From positions 47,326 to 111,325 of the forward strand of contig CAYLOT010000005.1 of the NCBI GenBank assembly GCA_964385405.1: a DNA stretch of 64,000 nucleotides, read 5' to 3'. The notes below the pieces were generated by a model. It was not told the origin of the DNA and did no database searches. It worked only from the letters and a program-made list of their open reading frames with translations. The position numbers were made by a program, and so were the translations under genes. Source of the DNA: CAIZGX01 sp964385405 (lineage in GTDB: Bacteria; Bacteroidota; Bacteroidia; Flavobacteriales_D; Sanyastnellaceae). Of this stretch, positions 17,001-26,560 are shown one piece after another. Numbering within the stretch: the stretch's first letter is position 1; each line of letters opens with the position of its first letter.

Positions 17001-18428
17001 TTTCAATCTGAATTCATCTCCGTCTACAAAATTCGATGCGTTGCATGATTCGGTTAATAATGGTTCTGTGGTGTTGGTTGAAAGTCCAACTCCATTTTTG
17101 TTACCATTCGCAACCGCAATGTTTCTGCAATTTCTTGGAAGTCCCATGCTGTTGAGTTCGGATTGAAAGTTCAAGAAGTTGGTTGGAAGGAGCGGATCAG
17201 GAACACCCCATTGGTAGAAGAGTAATTGCTGTGCTGCTGGACGCTGCAGTTTGTCGTAAACAAAGCTATGGGCGGCAGAACTGTGCGGAGCCATGAAATG
17301 TAGCGTTGACTGAAGGCTTAGTGGAATGTAGGCACCTAAATGGGGTGCGTCGAGGCTTATGTATAATCGCGCGCAGTGCTGTTTGTTTTGAATTTCCATG
17401 TTACGAAGGGCATATCGCGAGATTAATCCTCCCATACTTGCTCCTGCAACGACAATGCTTTCATTGCTGTTTTTATGAGTGTTGCAGAGGCGAATTATTT
17501 TTTCAACGAGGGCGGCATTTTCTCGAATGTCGCGTGCACCGTCATAAAAATCTACCAGCACTAAATCATATCCGTGTTGTTGAAGCGTGTCTATCCAGTA
17601 GGGCATTAGTTCGAGCATGGCGTATTGTCCGGTCGACGCGCCAGAAGAAAACGCATCCCATCCGAATGTTCCATTTCTTGTTGTAAGGTGGTCGGTTCCG
17701 AAGTCAATCCCTTCAACAAAAACAAAAGGCTTATCGAAGACACCGTCTGTGCTCAGCAGCGTATAGGCGTTTCCTTTTACTAAGTTTCCTGCAACAAGGG
17801 TGTCAATTTCAAAGGAGCTGCTTACTTGCCAAGGAGCGGTGTCTGGCACAATCAAGCTCTTCGCTTCCACTTGAAATTTGATTCCCGTTTTTTTCGTTGT
17901 TCCGTTTACGGAATATTTTACAGCAACAGAAAACCAATTTGTGTTGGAAGGAATGACGGTTGAAATGGAATTGTTTACGAGCGAATTCCACGTCATTCCT
18001 TGATCGAAACTGATTGCTTGAATGGTCGTGTTCGAGTAGTAGTTCGATTGAATGAAGCTACCCGTGTTGAACACATGAATGCCGGGAGTAAGTGTTTGTG
18101 AATTGCTCAGAATGAATTGGCTGGTATCGGCTGTATTGCTCGACTCGCGCATGTATTGAACATCCCACACTTCCAAGTGTGTTGTATTATTCGTGTTGGG
18201 AAGATTGCGAATGTGGTTTGCGTAATCTGGGAAATAGAGATGGGTCGAATCTTTTCCGCATAGAAAAAGAAATGCGTCGTTTGCGGCTTGACCTTTTGAA
18301 AAAACAAGAGAGTTGTTTTTAGATAGGCCTTGACTGAACGCTGTTGATTTCACAACAGGTGTGTAGGTGCTCTGCGCGAAAGTGATGAGCGAGCAAAGGC
18401 AAAAAAGGAAGATAGAGATTTTTTTCAT
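14049..18428 (-). CDS. T9SS-exported protein with alpha/beta-hydrolase domain and beta-helix region
   Basis: 1459 residues. Signal peptide about 1-19; an N-terminal region of unclear fold; an alpha/beta-hydrolase core (about 235-400) with the nucleophile elbow GASMG at Ser331 and the later SLDAPHLGAY segment, as in PGAP1/lipase-like hydrolases; a long region (about 650-1150) rich in short Asn, Gly and Ser-rich strands, which looks like a right-handed parallel beta-helix; and a C-terminal type IX sorting domain (about 1385-1459) ending in KTEKFVIEN. It is therefore probably a cell-surface or released esterase or lipase-like enzyme. Substrate unknown. Downstream of, and likely co-transcribed with, the small lipoprotein gene 4 nt upstream. 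Confidence 0.8.
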   Translation of the reverse strand: MKKISIFLFCLCSLITFAQSTYTPVVKSTAFSQGLSKNNSLVFSKGQAANDAFLFLCGKDSTHLYFPDYANHIRNLPNTNNTTHLEVWDVQYMRESSNTADTSQFILSNSQTLTPGIHVFNTGSFIQSNYYSNTTIQAISFDQGMTWNSLVNNSISTVIPSNTNWFSVAVKYSVNGTTKKTGIKFQVEAKSLIVPDTAPWQVSSSFEIDTLVAGNLVKGNAYTLLSTDGVFDKPFVFVEGIDFGTDHLTTRNGTFGWDAFSSGASTGQYAMLELMPYWIDTLQQHGYDLVLVDFYDGARDIRENAALVEKIIRLCNTHKNSNESIVVAGASMGGLISRYALRNMEIQNKQHCARLYISLDAPHLGAYIPLSLQSTLHFMAPHSSAAHSFVYDKLQRPAAQQLLFYQWGVPDPLLPTNFLNFQSELNSMGLPRNCRNIAVANGNKNGVGLSTNTTEPLLTESCNASNFVDGDEFRLKFFPLPGSNDYVENTSTHRVVADLKLTEVDLDFLSISISQYSARPLVSVNALPFDYSCGGYSSSIKEFVDAINETAAFNSACGTINTDQFELYHNFVPTTSALHCNVNEPFTAINEEEILFDNWYAPSGNNQPHSGINYGNLAFIAEEVFADELPNGHSVFRMNVENGSNFNFGNSGLQVLPSTIIENNTVISIGALGESHSSLNSLVFPGDEVIIETGNDCGQGSIVIREGGSLYIGDETGTVNASLNVQETTTINLQSNGTLFIHPNGQLILENNSTLNLLGGTLQVEGKVVLLPGGKIVFSSGEVVLNNTDASIEFRGGQIHLTAQSDFNVEAILGGFDVYSAWNETDVIFASGSRMNVEGFDSENTLLRIHEGAMFNESGTANYIRFENGKIELEENATLLSYQRLLLNKIEIIGDENALCQVDYNSLSFLNSSSNNCRIKSNYGKLSAVNSDFTNNSAISIHYGNYNFEECLFNASNLFSEHLKSLSKIKNSAFENNTVALSDYSLIEIGLTSCTFNNNGIAAQKKGGVFTIRCSEFSQNGTALEIGKGCVLNMSSSSAGGYNLFELNDEHVHFYHSATPLLNKGFNAFNGASDCNLCGNIATITSASCAPIALASAQNEWLPIASGSSGISLFTSNACSNGNLCPIMLSPSVAVSTLCPSAIGTLSPTKSITQMNSQQKTLSDLPLISTTEYGQMPLDSALSLAATLAYATDSSFEGKRSVKLFHEILTSPLDRSNSEIRSLSNWGIGMMKKMIEELVLRGEIIPENNSESFEIAVQRYVNSLNACTDSTVSDSSFHSQFWIELSKAQLFRSLGNSNLCHAILDQLNTCNIEGEELEELLYWKALTAAELNNTTALTSNVSDSIFTSLSNSNFPFGIDILGPQEVMFFTCFSDNKQLNVHSEKIIPSINNGEFKLKLDRKNKSVKWKILSTSGSVIDEGLEQQCSEISFDVIFPSGIYLLQFVLEDGKTKTEKFVIEN

Positions 18429-18432
18429 GGGT

Positions 18433-19059
18433 TTAGTAGTATAAGATGTATGTATTTATTTCATTGGCCTGAAGAGGATCTAGAGTTATCCATTCAGAAG
18501 AATAGTTACCGGAGGCGTAATGCTTTTTTATTTCAAGAAGAATGGGAGAATGTGCGGGCACATCAAAGAAGCATTCTGCTCCATGTCCGGCTATATCGGC
18601 CTCTTGTGTTATTCCTCGAAAGCCATTGCTCACTTCGAAGGAAGCGCCTACAATGTTCTGCTGCGTGTTTGCATCGTCAATGAGTTGAATTCGCAAACTT
18701 GCTTTGCACGAAACTGGAATGGCCATTGAAGGATTTCCTGCATGGAAGGAAACATCTGTGAATCCGAATTCAGAATATTGATCAGAAGAATTCGCAACGG
18801 CTTTGGCAACATCGACTGTTGCATCTTTCGGCATTTCGAATTCACCGTTTTCATTGGCAACGGAGATGAAGGAAGGCACGTAGTTAACTGTACTTCCGAA
18901 TCCTTCGAGTTCGTACCATTGCACTTGCGCGAAAGGAATAGGCACGTTGGAGCCTTGCTCAACAACGCGACATTGAATGTTGGGAATGGGGTTCTCTTTG
19001 TCGCACGAATAGAGCGAGAGCAAAAGAGAAAGGGAGAGAATTGTTTTTTTGGTTTTCAT
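18433..19059 (-). CDS. Lipoprotein with two beta-sandwich-like segments, function unknown
   Basis: 208 residues with a lipobox (LYSC, Cys at about residue 19). Two segments, about 30-110 and 120-205, resemble carboxypeptidase-regulatory or Cna-B-like sandwiches (for example FAQVQWYELEGFGSTV and GASFEVSNGFRG), but I do not recognise a named family. It ends 4 nt before the large T9SS hydrolase gene and is read in the same direction, so the two are probably one transcript. A short inverted repeat (CTCAAA, 4 nt, TTTGAG) at 19062-19077 lies directly before its start. Confidence 0.65.
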   Translation of the reverse strand: MKTKKTILSLSLLLSLYSCDKENPIPNIQCRVVEQGSNVPIPFAQVQWYELEGFGSTVNYVPSFISVANENGEFEMPKDATVDVAKAVANSSDQYSEFGFTDVSFHAGNPSMAIPVSCKASLRIQLIDDANTQQNIVGASFEVSNGFRGITQEADIAGHGAECFFDVPAHSPILLEIKKHYASGNYSSEWITLDPLQANEINTYILYY

Positions 19060-19138
19060 GACTCAAATAATTTTGAGCCAAAGGAAGAACCACTTGGCAC
19101 CTCATGTTTATGCCAAATTCCTATAAGTTATATGCTGT

Positions 19139-19642
19139 TTATTCGGTTAGATCAAGTTTGTACTTGTCGGCAAAAGACTGTTGCGCGTTTTCGAAATCTT
19201 GTTGTGTGAAGACCGATTCATTCTGAATAAACATGCGCAGAACCCTGCAGCTATCGGTGGTTGCGAAAGATATTTGCTCTTGCGGAAGTTGATGTAAATT
19301 GCAAAGGGGCTTGTAATAAGTGGAAAGAATTTCCTGAAATTTTTCTACGGTTCGAATAGCAGGATTAACAAGCAGCGTATCTTCTTTGAAGGTGCCAATT
19401 TCATTTAAATTTTCTTTGGCTGTATTCAATGTTGATTCCGCTTTGGAATAGAATTCATTTAAGTTTTGCGGTTGACCCAATTGTTCTTCCAATTGAAAAA
19501 TGGCGACCCCGCAAGTCTCTAGTTCAGCTGTTATTTTGTTATTATAATCTCTTGCCTTCTCTTGATCCGTTGCGCACGAAGTGAAGAAGAGCAAAAGGGC
19601 TATTCCAGCTATTCGATTCCGAAGACAATTCGCACCGGTCAT
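19139..19642 (-). CDS. Small putative lipoprotein, function unknown
   Basis: 167 residues. The N-terminus RIAGIALLLFFTSCATDQEK has a lipobox with Cys at about residue 24; the rest is mostly helical and charged (ITAELETCGVAIFQLEEQL). I do not recognise a family. The start at 19642 (MTGANCLRNR) could be shortened, but no better in-frame start lies before the signal. It stands between the unlinked DUF2490 gene and the lipoprotein gene, about 55 and 80 nt from each. Confidence 0.6.
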   Translation of the reverse strand: MTGANCLRNRIAGIALLLFFTSCATDQEKARDYNNKITAELETCGVAIFQLEEQLGQPQNLNEFYSKAESTLNTAKENLNEIGTFKEDTLLVNPAIRTVEKFQEILSTYYKPLCNLHQLPQEQISFATTDSCRVLRMFIQNESVFTQQDFENAQQSFADKYKLDLTE

Positions 19643-19696
19643 GAGGCAAATGTAAGATGCTTTGCAAATTGCGAAGCATCTTACCTGGTATCTTTC

Positions 19697-20461
19697 TTAA
19701 GATTGTTTCTTTCTGAAATCAAGGGTTGAACTAAACCCAACTTGAAGGGTATGGTTGTTTTCAATTTTAACTCCGTCAGACTTCATAAGGAGTTGATTCA
19801 TGTAACCGATTTCTAGTTTTCCCCATTTTGGAAATTTATAACCGATTGCAGCATAGGCGCGGTTTTGATCAAAGATGTTGGCTTGAACATTTTCTCCGAA
19901 GTTGACGAAGGCTTCATCGTAACAAGAGAAGTAAAGTGATTTGTCTTCAATGGTTTTTCCTTTAAATGGAACAGATAAACGCACCAGTACACGAGCGCGA
20001 TTTGTATACACATCGTCGCCCGATGGGTATTCTCCAATTATCTGAGGAGCCGGAAGTTTTGTGAAGCGCTGTTCTAGACGCAAGCGTGTAATCATTTCAA
20101 TTCGTCCAGCTTGTGATTTCACTTGAAGTTGTTCCCAAAATCTGTTTTCTGGAAAACCTGAACTAGCCGGAAAAACCCCGTAAGGTGAAGTGTGTACATA
20201 ACAATATCCGGCAGTTAAAAAGGCATTCGCAGCGAAGTGATAATTAACTCCTGTCCTTAAAAGCAATTGTTGAGGTTTGGCAATGATTTCATTTCTTCTG
20301 AATTGTGCTTCCAAATGAATTCCCCAATGTTCAGAAAATTTATGGTCTCCGAAATACATGAACCAACCGTTGTTGTTCGATTGAACATTGCGCAAAGGAG
20401 ATTGTGCGAAGGCAAGGCTTGAACCTAAGATTACGAGCGTTAACAAGAGTGTTTTTTTCAT
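19697..20461 (-). CDS. DUF2490 outer-membrane protein
   Basis: 254 residues with a signal peptide (about 1-19, cleavage after AFAQ) and alternating aromatic and polar residues typical of an outer-membrane beta-barrel. Segments such as GWFMYFGDHKFSEHWGIHLE and RLEQRF match the DUF2490 pattern. It starts 9 nt after the dabB stop and is the last gene of the carbon-uptake operon, so a role linked to inorganic carbon transport, perhaps as an outer-membrane channel, is an inference from position only. Confidence 0.75.
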   Translation of the reverse strand: MKKTLLLTLVILGSSLAFAQSPLRNVQSNNNGWFMYFGDHKFSEHWGIHLEAQFRRNEIIAKPQQLLLRTGVNYHFAANAFLTAGYCYVHTSPYGVFPASSGFPENRFWEQLQVKSQAGRIEMITRLRLEQRFTKLPAPQIIGEYPSGDDVYTNRARVLVRLSVPFKGKTIEDKSLYFSCYDEAFVNFGENVQANIFDQNRAYAAIGYKFPKWGKLEIGYMNQLLMKSDGVKIENNHTLQVGFSSTLDFRKKQS

Positions 20462-20470
20462 ATCGAAATT

Positions 20471-22348
20471 TTAAGAAGCGCGATCTGCGACTTCGTGATT
20501 CTTTTTGTAGTGAGGACCCATAAATGTTCTTGCATAAATGCGAACCAAAGCTAATCCGTCTATTATTAAACTTATTGAAACGATAAGTGAAAGTGCAATC
20601 TGATCTTCGTGAATATGTGAGAAAATTAAATCTTCTCCGATGAAAGTGGGTGTAATTGGAAAACCAGAAACCGCTAGTGCACACAGTAAGAATGCGAAAG
20701 CTCTTTTTGAATAGTCATATCCAAGTCCGTAGAAATTATTCAAGTCGAGTTGTCCTTCTGTCTTCTTAATTCCGTTTAGCAGCGTGTATCCAATGGCCAT
20801 TGACACAATAACTCCACTTAAATAAATGATGTTATGTTCCCAACTGTAGTGCTCATTGAAAGTTACGGCTAATGCTACCCAGAAGTGATTACTGCACACG
20901 AGCAACCAACTGCGCAGGGTGTTTTCTCTTTCAGTGAAAGCAGCAAAAACCGAGACGAGACCAATAACTCCAAGGATCATAGATATAATATGTCGTGCAC
21001 TTTCACTTAAATCAATTCCAACAAGTAAAACAACTCCGGCAATGAATAACAAAGTTGTAATGGCTAGAAGGCTTTTGCTTTTAAGCGGAATACGTTTTCC
21101 AACCCATTTCATTGGATTCCACAAGTAGGAATAAAGGAACATGTTAATGGTAAATTCACGTGTTCCTAAAACATAAAAAGTGTACTCTAATTTTTTAGAT
21201 ACTTTTCCTTCGATGTTGTTCTTTTTAGGATTGAAGTTGTAGAACATATCTTTCATAAGGTAAGTAACTACGGAAGGAGAAGTGAGTATTTGGTAACTTC
21301 TTAGGAATGCATTTCCAGCAATGTGAATCAATGCGAGTGTATTCCACCCAAGGGCAATTTCACAAAAGATTATTCCAATTTGTGCAACGGAGGAGTATGC
21401 AATTTGACTCTTTACTGAAGTTTGGACACGCGCAATACCCGTAGCAACGAAGCAAGTAGCAAAACCGAGGATGGTGATGAGAATTTTAATACTCATCAAA
21501 TGACTCCAGATGTCATATGTTCTAATCAAAATGAAAGCTCCCATATGAACCGAAAGTGAACCATAGAAAATCGCACTCGATGGAGTTGGACCTTCCATTG
21601 CTCTAGGTAACCATGAACTGAAAGGAAGTTGTGCTGATTTTGCGGCGGCTGCAATGACTACGAATATTGAAAGAATGATTGCGGTTGACTCGTGTTCATG
21701 AAGTAAATGCTGCAAGTGATCTGAAGACCAATCAATGAAGGCCGTGTTTTCATGAAACATATGATGACTTAACCACATGGCGAGAATAATTCCGATGTCA
21801 CCAAGGCGATAGATGGAAAAAACTTTCAGTGCATTTTTTACTGGAAGGTATCGATCGCGATAGAATGCAATCAATAGGAAAGATGAAATTCCAAGTACTT
21901 CCCATCCTGTGAATAGCGTTTCTAAATTTCCCGAAAAGATTACGAGGTTGTAACCAAAGAAGAAAAGAAGAAGCGTGTTAAAGAATCGTTTATAGCCACT
22001 TTCTCTGTGTAAATAGTAGCGACTGTATACCGTAACAAGTGAAGTGAGAAAGGATCCCATAATCAAGAAAGTAGCAGTAGTTCTATCGAAGAAAAAGTCG
22101 ATGTAGAACATGTACCCGTCTGTTTGATAAAGAACCCATTCACGATGTGAAAGATTTTCGAAACCATCGATTCCCCAAACCACAACAAAGACAACAGCCA
22201 ATGTGAGGTGCAACAAGACAGAAGTAAATGTTCCCCATGAAATGGTTTTTTCATGATGCTTGCCTGGAATTAAACTAAGGATATAACTCGCCAAGGGCAA
22301 CCAAAGAAAGAACTGCAAGTAAAATTCCAATTCAGTTTTCATAAGCAT
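20471..22348 (-). CDS. dabB: NuoL-like membrane subunit of DAB inorganic-carbon transporter
   Basis: 625 residues, about 14 or more membrane helices, related to the proton-pumping NuoL/MrpA subunits. The conserved core includes GWEVLGISSFLLIAFYRDR, AKSAQLPFSSWLPRAMEGPT and SSAIFYGSLSVHMGAF. In DAB systems DabB couples ion flow to bicarbonate or CO2 trapping by DabA. It overlaps dabA by 17 nt. The first two Met codons (22348 and 22342) are alternative starts. Confidence 0.88.
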   Translation of the reverse strand: MLMKTELEFYLQFFLWLPLASYILSLIPGKHHEKTISWGTFTSVLLHLTLAVVFVVVWGIDGFENLSHREWVLYQTDGYMFYIDFFFDRTTATFLIMGSFLTSLVTVYSRYYLHRESGYKRFFNTLLLFFFGYNLVIFSGNLETLFTGWEVLGISSFLLIAFYRDRYLPVKNALKVFSIYRLGDIGIILAMWLSHHMFHENTAFIDWSSDHLQHLLHEHESTAIILSIFVVIAAAAKSAQLPFSSWLPRAMEGPTPSSAIFYGSLSVHMGAFILIRTYDIWSHLMSIKILITILGFATCFVATGIARVQTSVKSQIAYSSVAQIGIIFCEIALGWNTLALIHIAGNAFLRSYQILTSPSVVTYLMKDMFYNFNPKKNNIEGKVSKKLEYTFYVLGTREFTINMFLYSYLWNPMKWVGKRIPLKSKSLLAITTLLFIAGVVLLVGIDLSESARHIISMILGVIGLVSVFAAFTERENTLRSWLLVCSNHFWVALAVTFNEHYSWEHNIIYLSGVIVSMAIGYTLLNGIKKTEGQLDLNNFYGLGYDYSKRAFAFLLCALAVSGFPITPTFIGEDLIFSHIHEDQIALSLIVSISLIIDGLALVRIYARTFMGPHYKKNHEVADRAS

Positions 22349-24845
22349 GATTTATAAAGTGAACAGGAATGTTGTCGGTATGCGCTTCGATTAGTTTCTC
22401 CATGCTTGATGCTTCTGGAAGCGAGGAGGTGCTTGGCGTATAAGGAACGAAATCTTCGTTTTGAAACACTTGAATTTCAGCCGTGTCTGGATGAACACTG
22501 ACTAAATGTACCCACTCATTTTTAAACCATTCGTAGGTGCTTACGTCGGTTTGAATGGTTTTTAAAATTACGCTCGGCACTTGTTCAACCACAAGCAACA
22601 AACGAATTGGGTCGTGAACTTCAATCATCTGACTAGGTAGCCCAGGACGAAGATCTCCATCTACGCCATTCGCCACACCAATAAGCCCCATAACATTATG
22701 TGGAAGTTTAGTTCCTGCCCCCAATTTGTAATTGTCGGTACGTGAGAAATAGTATTCTAAATTAATACCACCACATACGGGAGCTGCGGCTTTTAATATT
22801 CCGAATAAGTATTTTCCATCTGGATCTACCGAGGCGTCATAAGAATTTAAAAATGAACGTCTATCCAAGAACAAATGCTTCGTAAGTTGTCTTGTTCCTA
22901 CGATGCAAAGCGCATTTGTGGCGTGATTCAATTCAGGACGAGGTTCGAAGATTGAAACAGAGCGACGCAAGACGCGTTTGTGAATTTGCCAGGGCGTTAA
23001 ATTCGTATTTACAGTGTCAAATCTTCGCGAACGTTCTTTCGCATTTAAATCCGACGCGTGTCTGAAAGTCCACTTGTTTTTCTGATGTAGCTTTTTGTTT
23101 TCTTCAGAAAGATTACCTCCGTCGTAGAACACGGTTTGATCTCTCGTGGTATCTCGAAGTCCACCGATGAATTGTGTGAAAGGAGGAATGTCAATCCCTC
23201 TTTCTTGAAGCAACCTACGAACTTTTGGATTGTTAGCCATAGTTGCGAAGACGCGCGCATTGGCAGAACCGGCTCTTCCCGAACATGCGCCACAGTCGTA
23301 TGCAGCGTAGTGCGGATTATTCACACTGCTAGAGCCATGTCCAATGAAATACACAATTGGAGCAAAATTCTTAATGAGACCAATAGAACGAAGAGAAGCT
23401 TCCACGCGATTCGCCATTTCTTCAATCGTGAAGCCAACCTGCAGATCTCCATCGTACTCGTTCGCATGTTCAACTGTTAGCGTCGATTCTTTTTCCATGT
23501 GACGGAATGAGAGCGAAGTAGCCGGAGAAATACCAGGTCTGAAGATGTTCGACATTAATTTAAGTGCCGACCAAAATCCGTATACAATGGAAAGCGCCCA
23601 ACCAATAATGTTGTAATGAGAATTTTTATTGAATTGAACTTCTTTATTTGTTTTACGAGTAGTCTCTTCTTCACGAATGAGGTGCTTAGGTGTAACGGGA
23701 GCGGGACAAACTTTTTCATGGAATTTTCCCCCTTGCGGTTGAAAGTAGAATTCCACACCAAAGAATCCTGGCATTCCCAAAGTTTCGCATTGCGAATCAA
23801 GCAACTCTACATATCTTCGAATTGAACCTTCTCGATCATCGATACAAAAAACGGCTTGAAAGGTTTTGGCCGAATGTTCGTTCGGTTTCTTCTTTCTTTT
23901 CTGTAATCCGAAAAGAACAGTATCATAGTAAGTCCATTCAAAAGCTTCTTGCCAAACCCTTTGAACAACATCAACTTCAGTAGCTTTTGGTTTTTCAAAG
24001 TATGAATTGACTTTGCCAATATAGTTTCCCAGAGGTTGCCAGTTTTCTCCGAATTGATTGTAAGCCGCGTCAATTTCAAAGCACAGTTCAAGGTGAATGA
24101 AATCGCGTAACGTGATTTCTTTATTATCGAGTAATGAAGTTGGCTGCTGTTCAATGGTAGCAACCATTCCTGACCAACCCGGATGTGCAAAGCACAAATC
24201 AAATAGATAAGAACTGTATAGTTCTTCGCGAGTACCAACAATGAGTCTCAGTAAATCAACAAGGCCTAGTGTATTGTTGTGAAAAATTTCACGCCCTTTT
24301 TTAGATCTAAACAGACTTACCGCCGCATGCTTGTCGAGGTCTCTTGCAGCTTTGAGCAATCCTTTTTCCTTTGAAGGAAATGGCCAAACAGCTATTCCCT
24401 GATCTAAATAATTACATGTGATTCTAAAAACAATATGATGCACAAGCGCACTTACATCGAAGTGGTAATGATTTTTCCAAACGCTACGAATGACACCAAC
24501 GTTTGGTGTTAAATCAGGATGAAAATCTTTGGATAGAATTTTCTTTAACTTTTCCTCTGCGTGTTCGTTTGGAGAATGTTTCCGAATAGCTGTCAATAGT
24601 TTTTCATCAGAAATTTTTCCTTCGGAATAATATTTCTTGTACTCTTTTGGAGAGAGTAAAGTTTTATATCCGAAAGTAGATTTTGCGGAAAGAATTCCGT
24701 CGAAGAATTTTTCGTGCTGAAAAGCATGAAGCGTATTGTGATGAATGAAATCTTTTAATGGTGCCTGAGCGGGCAAGTAATGCGCAAGCTCATGAAGCAC
24801 GTGCTCTTCGTGAAATGAAGAACTCGAGTCTTTTGAATGTTTCAT
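22332..24845 (-). CDS. dabA: DabA (DUF2309) inorganic-carbon transporter subunit
   Basis: 837 residues, the usual size for DUF2309/UPF0753. The beta-carbonic-anhydrase-like zinc site is complete: Cys334 and Asp336 in AVFCIDDREGS, His503 in FIGHGSSS and Cys518 in YDCGACSG; the 15-residue His to Cys spacing fits the characterised DabA proteins. DabA is thought to hydrate CO2 in one direction while DabB supplies ion motive force, so bicarbonate accumulates inside. It has no clear membrane helices and sits on the inner face of the membrane. Starts 8 nt after the sulP stop. Confidence 0.92.
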   Translation of the reverse strand: MKHSKDSSSSFHEEHVLHELAHYLPAQAPLKDFIHHNTLHAFQHEKFFDGILSAKSTFGYKTLLSPKEYKKYYSEGKISDEKLLTAIRKHSPNEHAEEKLKKILSKDFHPDLTPNVGVIRSVWKNHYHFDVSALVHHIVFRITCNYLDQGIAVWPFPSKEKGLLKAARDLDKHAAVSLFRSKKGREIFHNNTLGLVDLLRLIVGTREELYSSYLFDLCFAHPGWSGMVATIEQQPTSLLDNKEITLRDFIHLELCFEIDAAYNQFGENWQPLGNYIGKVNSYFEKPKATEVDVVQRVWQEAFEWTYYDTVLFGLQKRKKKPNEHSAKTFQAVFCIDDREGSIRRYVELLDSQCETLGMPGFFGVEFYFQPQGGKFHEKVCPAPVTPKHLIREEETTRKTNKEVQFNKNSHYNIIGWALSIVYGFWSALKLMSNIFRPGISPATSLSFRHMEKESTLTVEHANEYDGDLQVGFTIEEMANRVEASLRSIGLIKNFAPIVYFIGHGSSSVNNPHYAAYDCGACSGRAGSANARVFATMANNPKVRRLLQERGIDIPPFTQFIGGLRDTTRDQTVFYDGGNLSEENKKLHQKNKWTFRHASDLNAKERSRRFDTVNTNLTPWQIHKRVLRRSVSIFEPRPELNHATNALCIVGTRQLTKHLFLDRRSFLNSYDASVDPDGKYLFGILKAAAPVCGGINLEYYFSRTDNYKLGAGTKLPHNVMGLIGVANGVDGDLRPGLPSQMIEVHDPIRLLLVVEQVPSVILKTIQTDVSTYEWFKNEWVHLVSVHPDTAEIQVFQNEDFVPYTPSTSSLPEASSMEKLIEAHTDNIPVHFINHAYEN

Positions 24846-24853
24846 GGCTTTTA

Positions 24854-26560
24854 TTATTTCTTTTTTCTACCAGCTAAGTCGTGCTTGGAGAAAGTCTTAT
24901 AATCGTTCAACCCTTCGATGACAACCTCCCCACCATCTCTTTCATAATTCGATTTAAAGAGGTGCAGTTGCTCCATAACGGAGTGGTCAATCACGTGGCT
25001 GTTTTCGAAAAATATGGTGATGTGCGATTCTGCTGGAATAGACTCTAACTTGTTCTTGATTCCGATAAAGTTGGTAAACACAGCCGCACGACTCACGCGC
25101 ACTTCATATTTATCATCTATAAATGCTACTTCTGCTTGAGCTTTGAATAACGACGAAAGCGAAACACCACTCACCAAGAGTACAATCATTTCGGTAAGAA
25201 TGCCAGCGGCAATACCCACTAAAAGGTCCTCAACTAAGGTGAATATAATGGTTACGATGAACACGAGAAGTTGTTCTTTTCCAATTTGAAACATATGAAT
25301 AAATTCTCGTGGATGGGCGAGCTTAATTCCAACGCCAATAAGTAAAGCAGCCAATGCGGCTTTTGGTATCATCTCACTGAACGACACTGCGAAAATCAAG
25401 AAAATCAAGATTACCAATCCGTGGAAGAAATTTGCCCATCTTGTTTTGGCCCCATTGCTCACATTCGATGACGAACGTGCAACTTCACTAATCATAGGTA
25501 ATCCACCTAATACTCCAGCGATAATATTTCCGACCCCAACAGCAATTAAGTCTTTGTTCACATTTGATTTTCTGCGGAAAGGATCTAACATGTCCGTTGC
25601 TTTTACAGTTAGTAACGCTTCTAAACTTCCAACTAAGGCAAACATGACAACGTATTTTATAAAAGTACCTACCATTGATACACCTTCAAAACTTACGTTT
25701 ACACCCACGATGTCGAACAGTCCTTTTTTAAACTCGAGTAGTGGAGCAAATCCGTTCACGTTCTGTATGTGAAGAATTTTTCCAAGTGGAATCGCAATGA
25801 CAAGAACTACCAATGCAGCAGGCACTTTTTTCAATGCTTGTATTTTCAACATGGGCCAAATAAATACAATTGCCAAACTTACAAGACCAATGATTACAAC
25901 TTCTTTGTGAGCAAAAAAGTTTAAGAAGGTGTTTTTTAACTCGGCTATTAATTCAAGCGGTTCAACCATTGGTTTTCCTGCTTCGGTAAGAGGATTCATT
26001 CCGAGTAGAATGTGCAGTTGTTTACTCATTATGATTATACCTATTGCGGCAAGCATGCCATGAACGGCAGACAAAGGGAAGAAGTCATTGAAGGATCCGA
26101 ATTTCAATAAGCCGAATATGACTTGAATAATTCCGGCGACTACGACTGCTCCGAGAGCGAGGTGCCACCCATATGCGGTAGCATCTGCAGTACTAGAACC
26201 GGCTGGGGCGCCCAACGCGAATTCACCGACAGCACCGGCAACAATAACAATGAGCCCTGCAGCTGGACCCTTAATGGTTAACATTGAGCCCGCTAAAAAA
26301 CTCACTACAATACCGCCAATCATTGCGGTGATTAATCCAAATATTGGAGGGAAATCAGATGCTGCCGCTATTCCTAATGAAAGAGGAAGAGCAAGCAATG
26401 CAACAATAAAACCTGAGGGTAAATCACTTTTCCAGTTTTCGACAAGTCCTTTCCATCCATCTGAAGGGATGTGTTTTGTATTCATAAAACAAGATTTTGA
26501 ATTTTTAAATGCGTTGGATTTAGCTTGACTAAATTTTGATTTGCGCATGGCGCGAGACAT
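24854..26560 (-). CDS. SulP-family anion (probable bicarbonate) transporter with STAS domain
   Basis: 568 residues (543 if the ATG at 26485 is used). The membrane domain shows DLPSGFIVALLALPLSLGIA and GSMLTIKGPAAGLIVIVAGAVGE; a STAS domain covers about residues 465-560 (ESHITIFFENSHVIDHSVMEQL). SulP carriers move sulfate, bicarbonate or other anions; next to dabA and dabB bicarbonate, with sodium or proton coupling as in BicA, is the likely substrate. The ATG at 26560 follows the stop of the preceding small gene directly (TAAATG), which favours coupled translation, though the first 25 residues are unusually basic and not family-like. Confidence 0.85.
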   Translation of the reverse strand: MSRAMRKSKFSQAKSNAFKNSKSCFMNTKHIPSDGWKGLVENWKSDLPSGFIVALLALPLSLGIAAASDFPPIFGLITAMIGGIVVSFLAGSMLTIKGPAAGLIVIVAGAVGEFALGAPAGSSTADATAYGWHLALGAVVVAGIIQVIFGLLKFGSFNDFFPLSAVHGMLAAIGIIIMSKQLHILLGMNPLTEAGKPMVEPLELIAELKNTFLNFFAHKEVVIIGLVSLAIVFIWPMLKIQALKKVPAALVVLVIAIPLGKILHIQNVNGFAPLLEFKKGLFDIVGVNVSFEGVSMVGTFIKYVVMFALVGSLEALLTVKATDMLDPFRRKSNVNKDLIAVGVGNIIAGVLGGLPMISEVARSSSNVSNGAKTRWANFFHGLVILIFLIFAVSFSEMIPKAALAALLIGVGIKLAHPREFIHMFQIGKEQLLVFIVTIIFTLVEDLLVGIAAGILTEMIVLLVSGVSLSSLFKAQAEVAFIDDKYEVRVSRAAVFTNFIGIKNKLESIPAESHITIFFENSHVIDHSVMEQLHLFKSNYERDGGEVVIEGLNDYKTFSKHDLAGRKKK

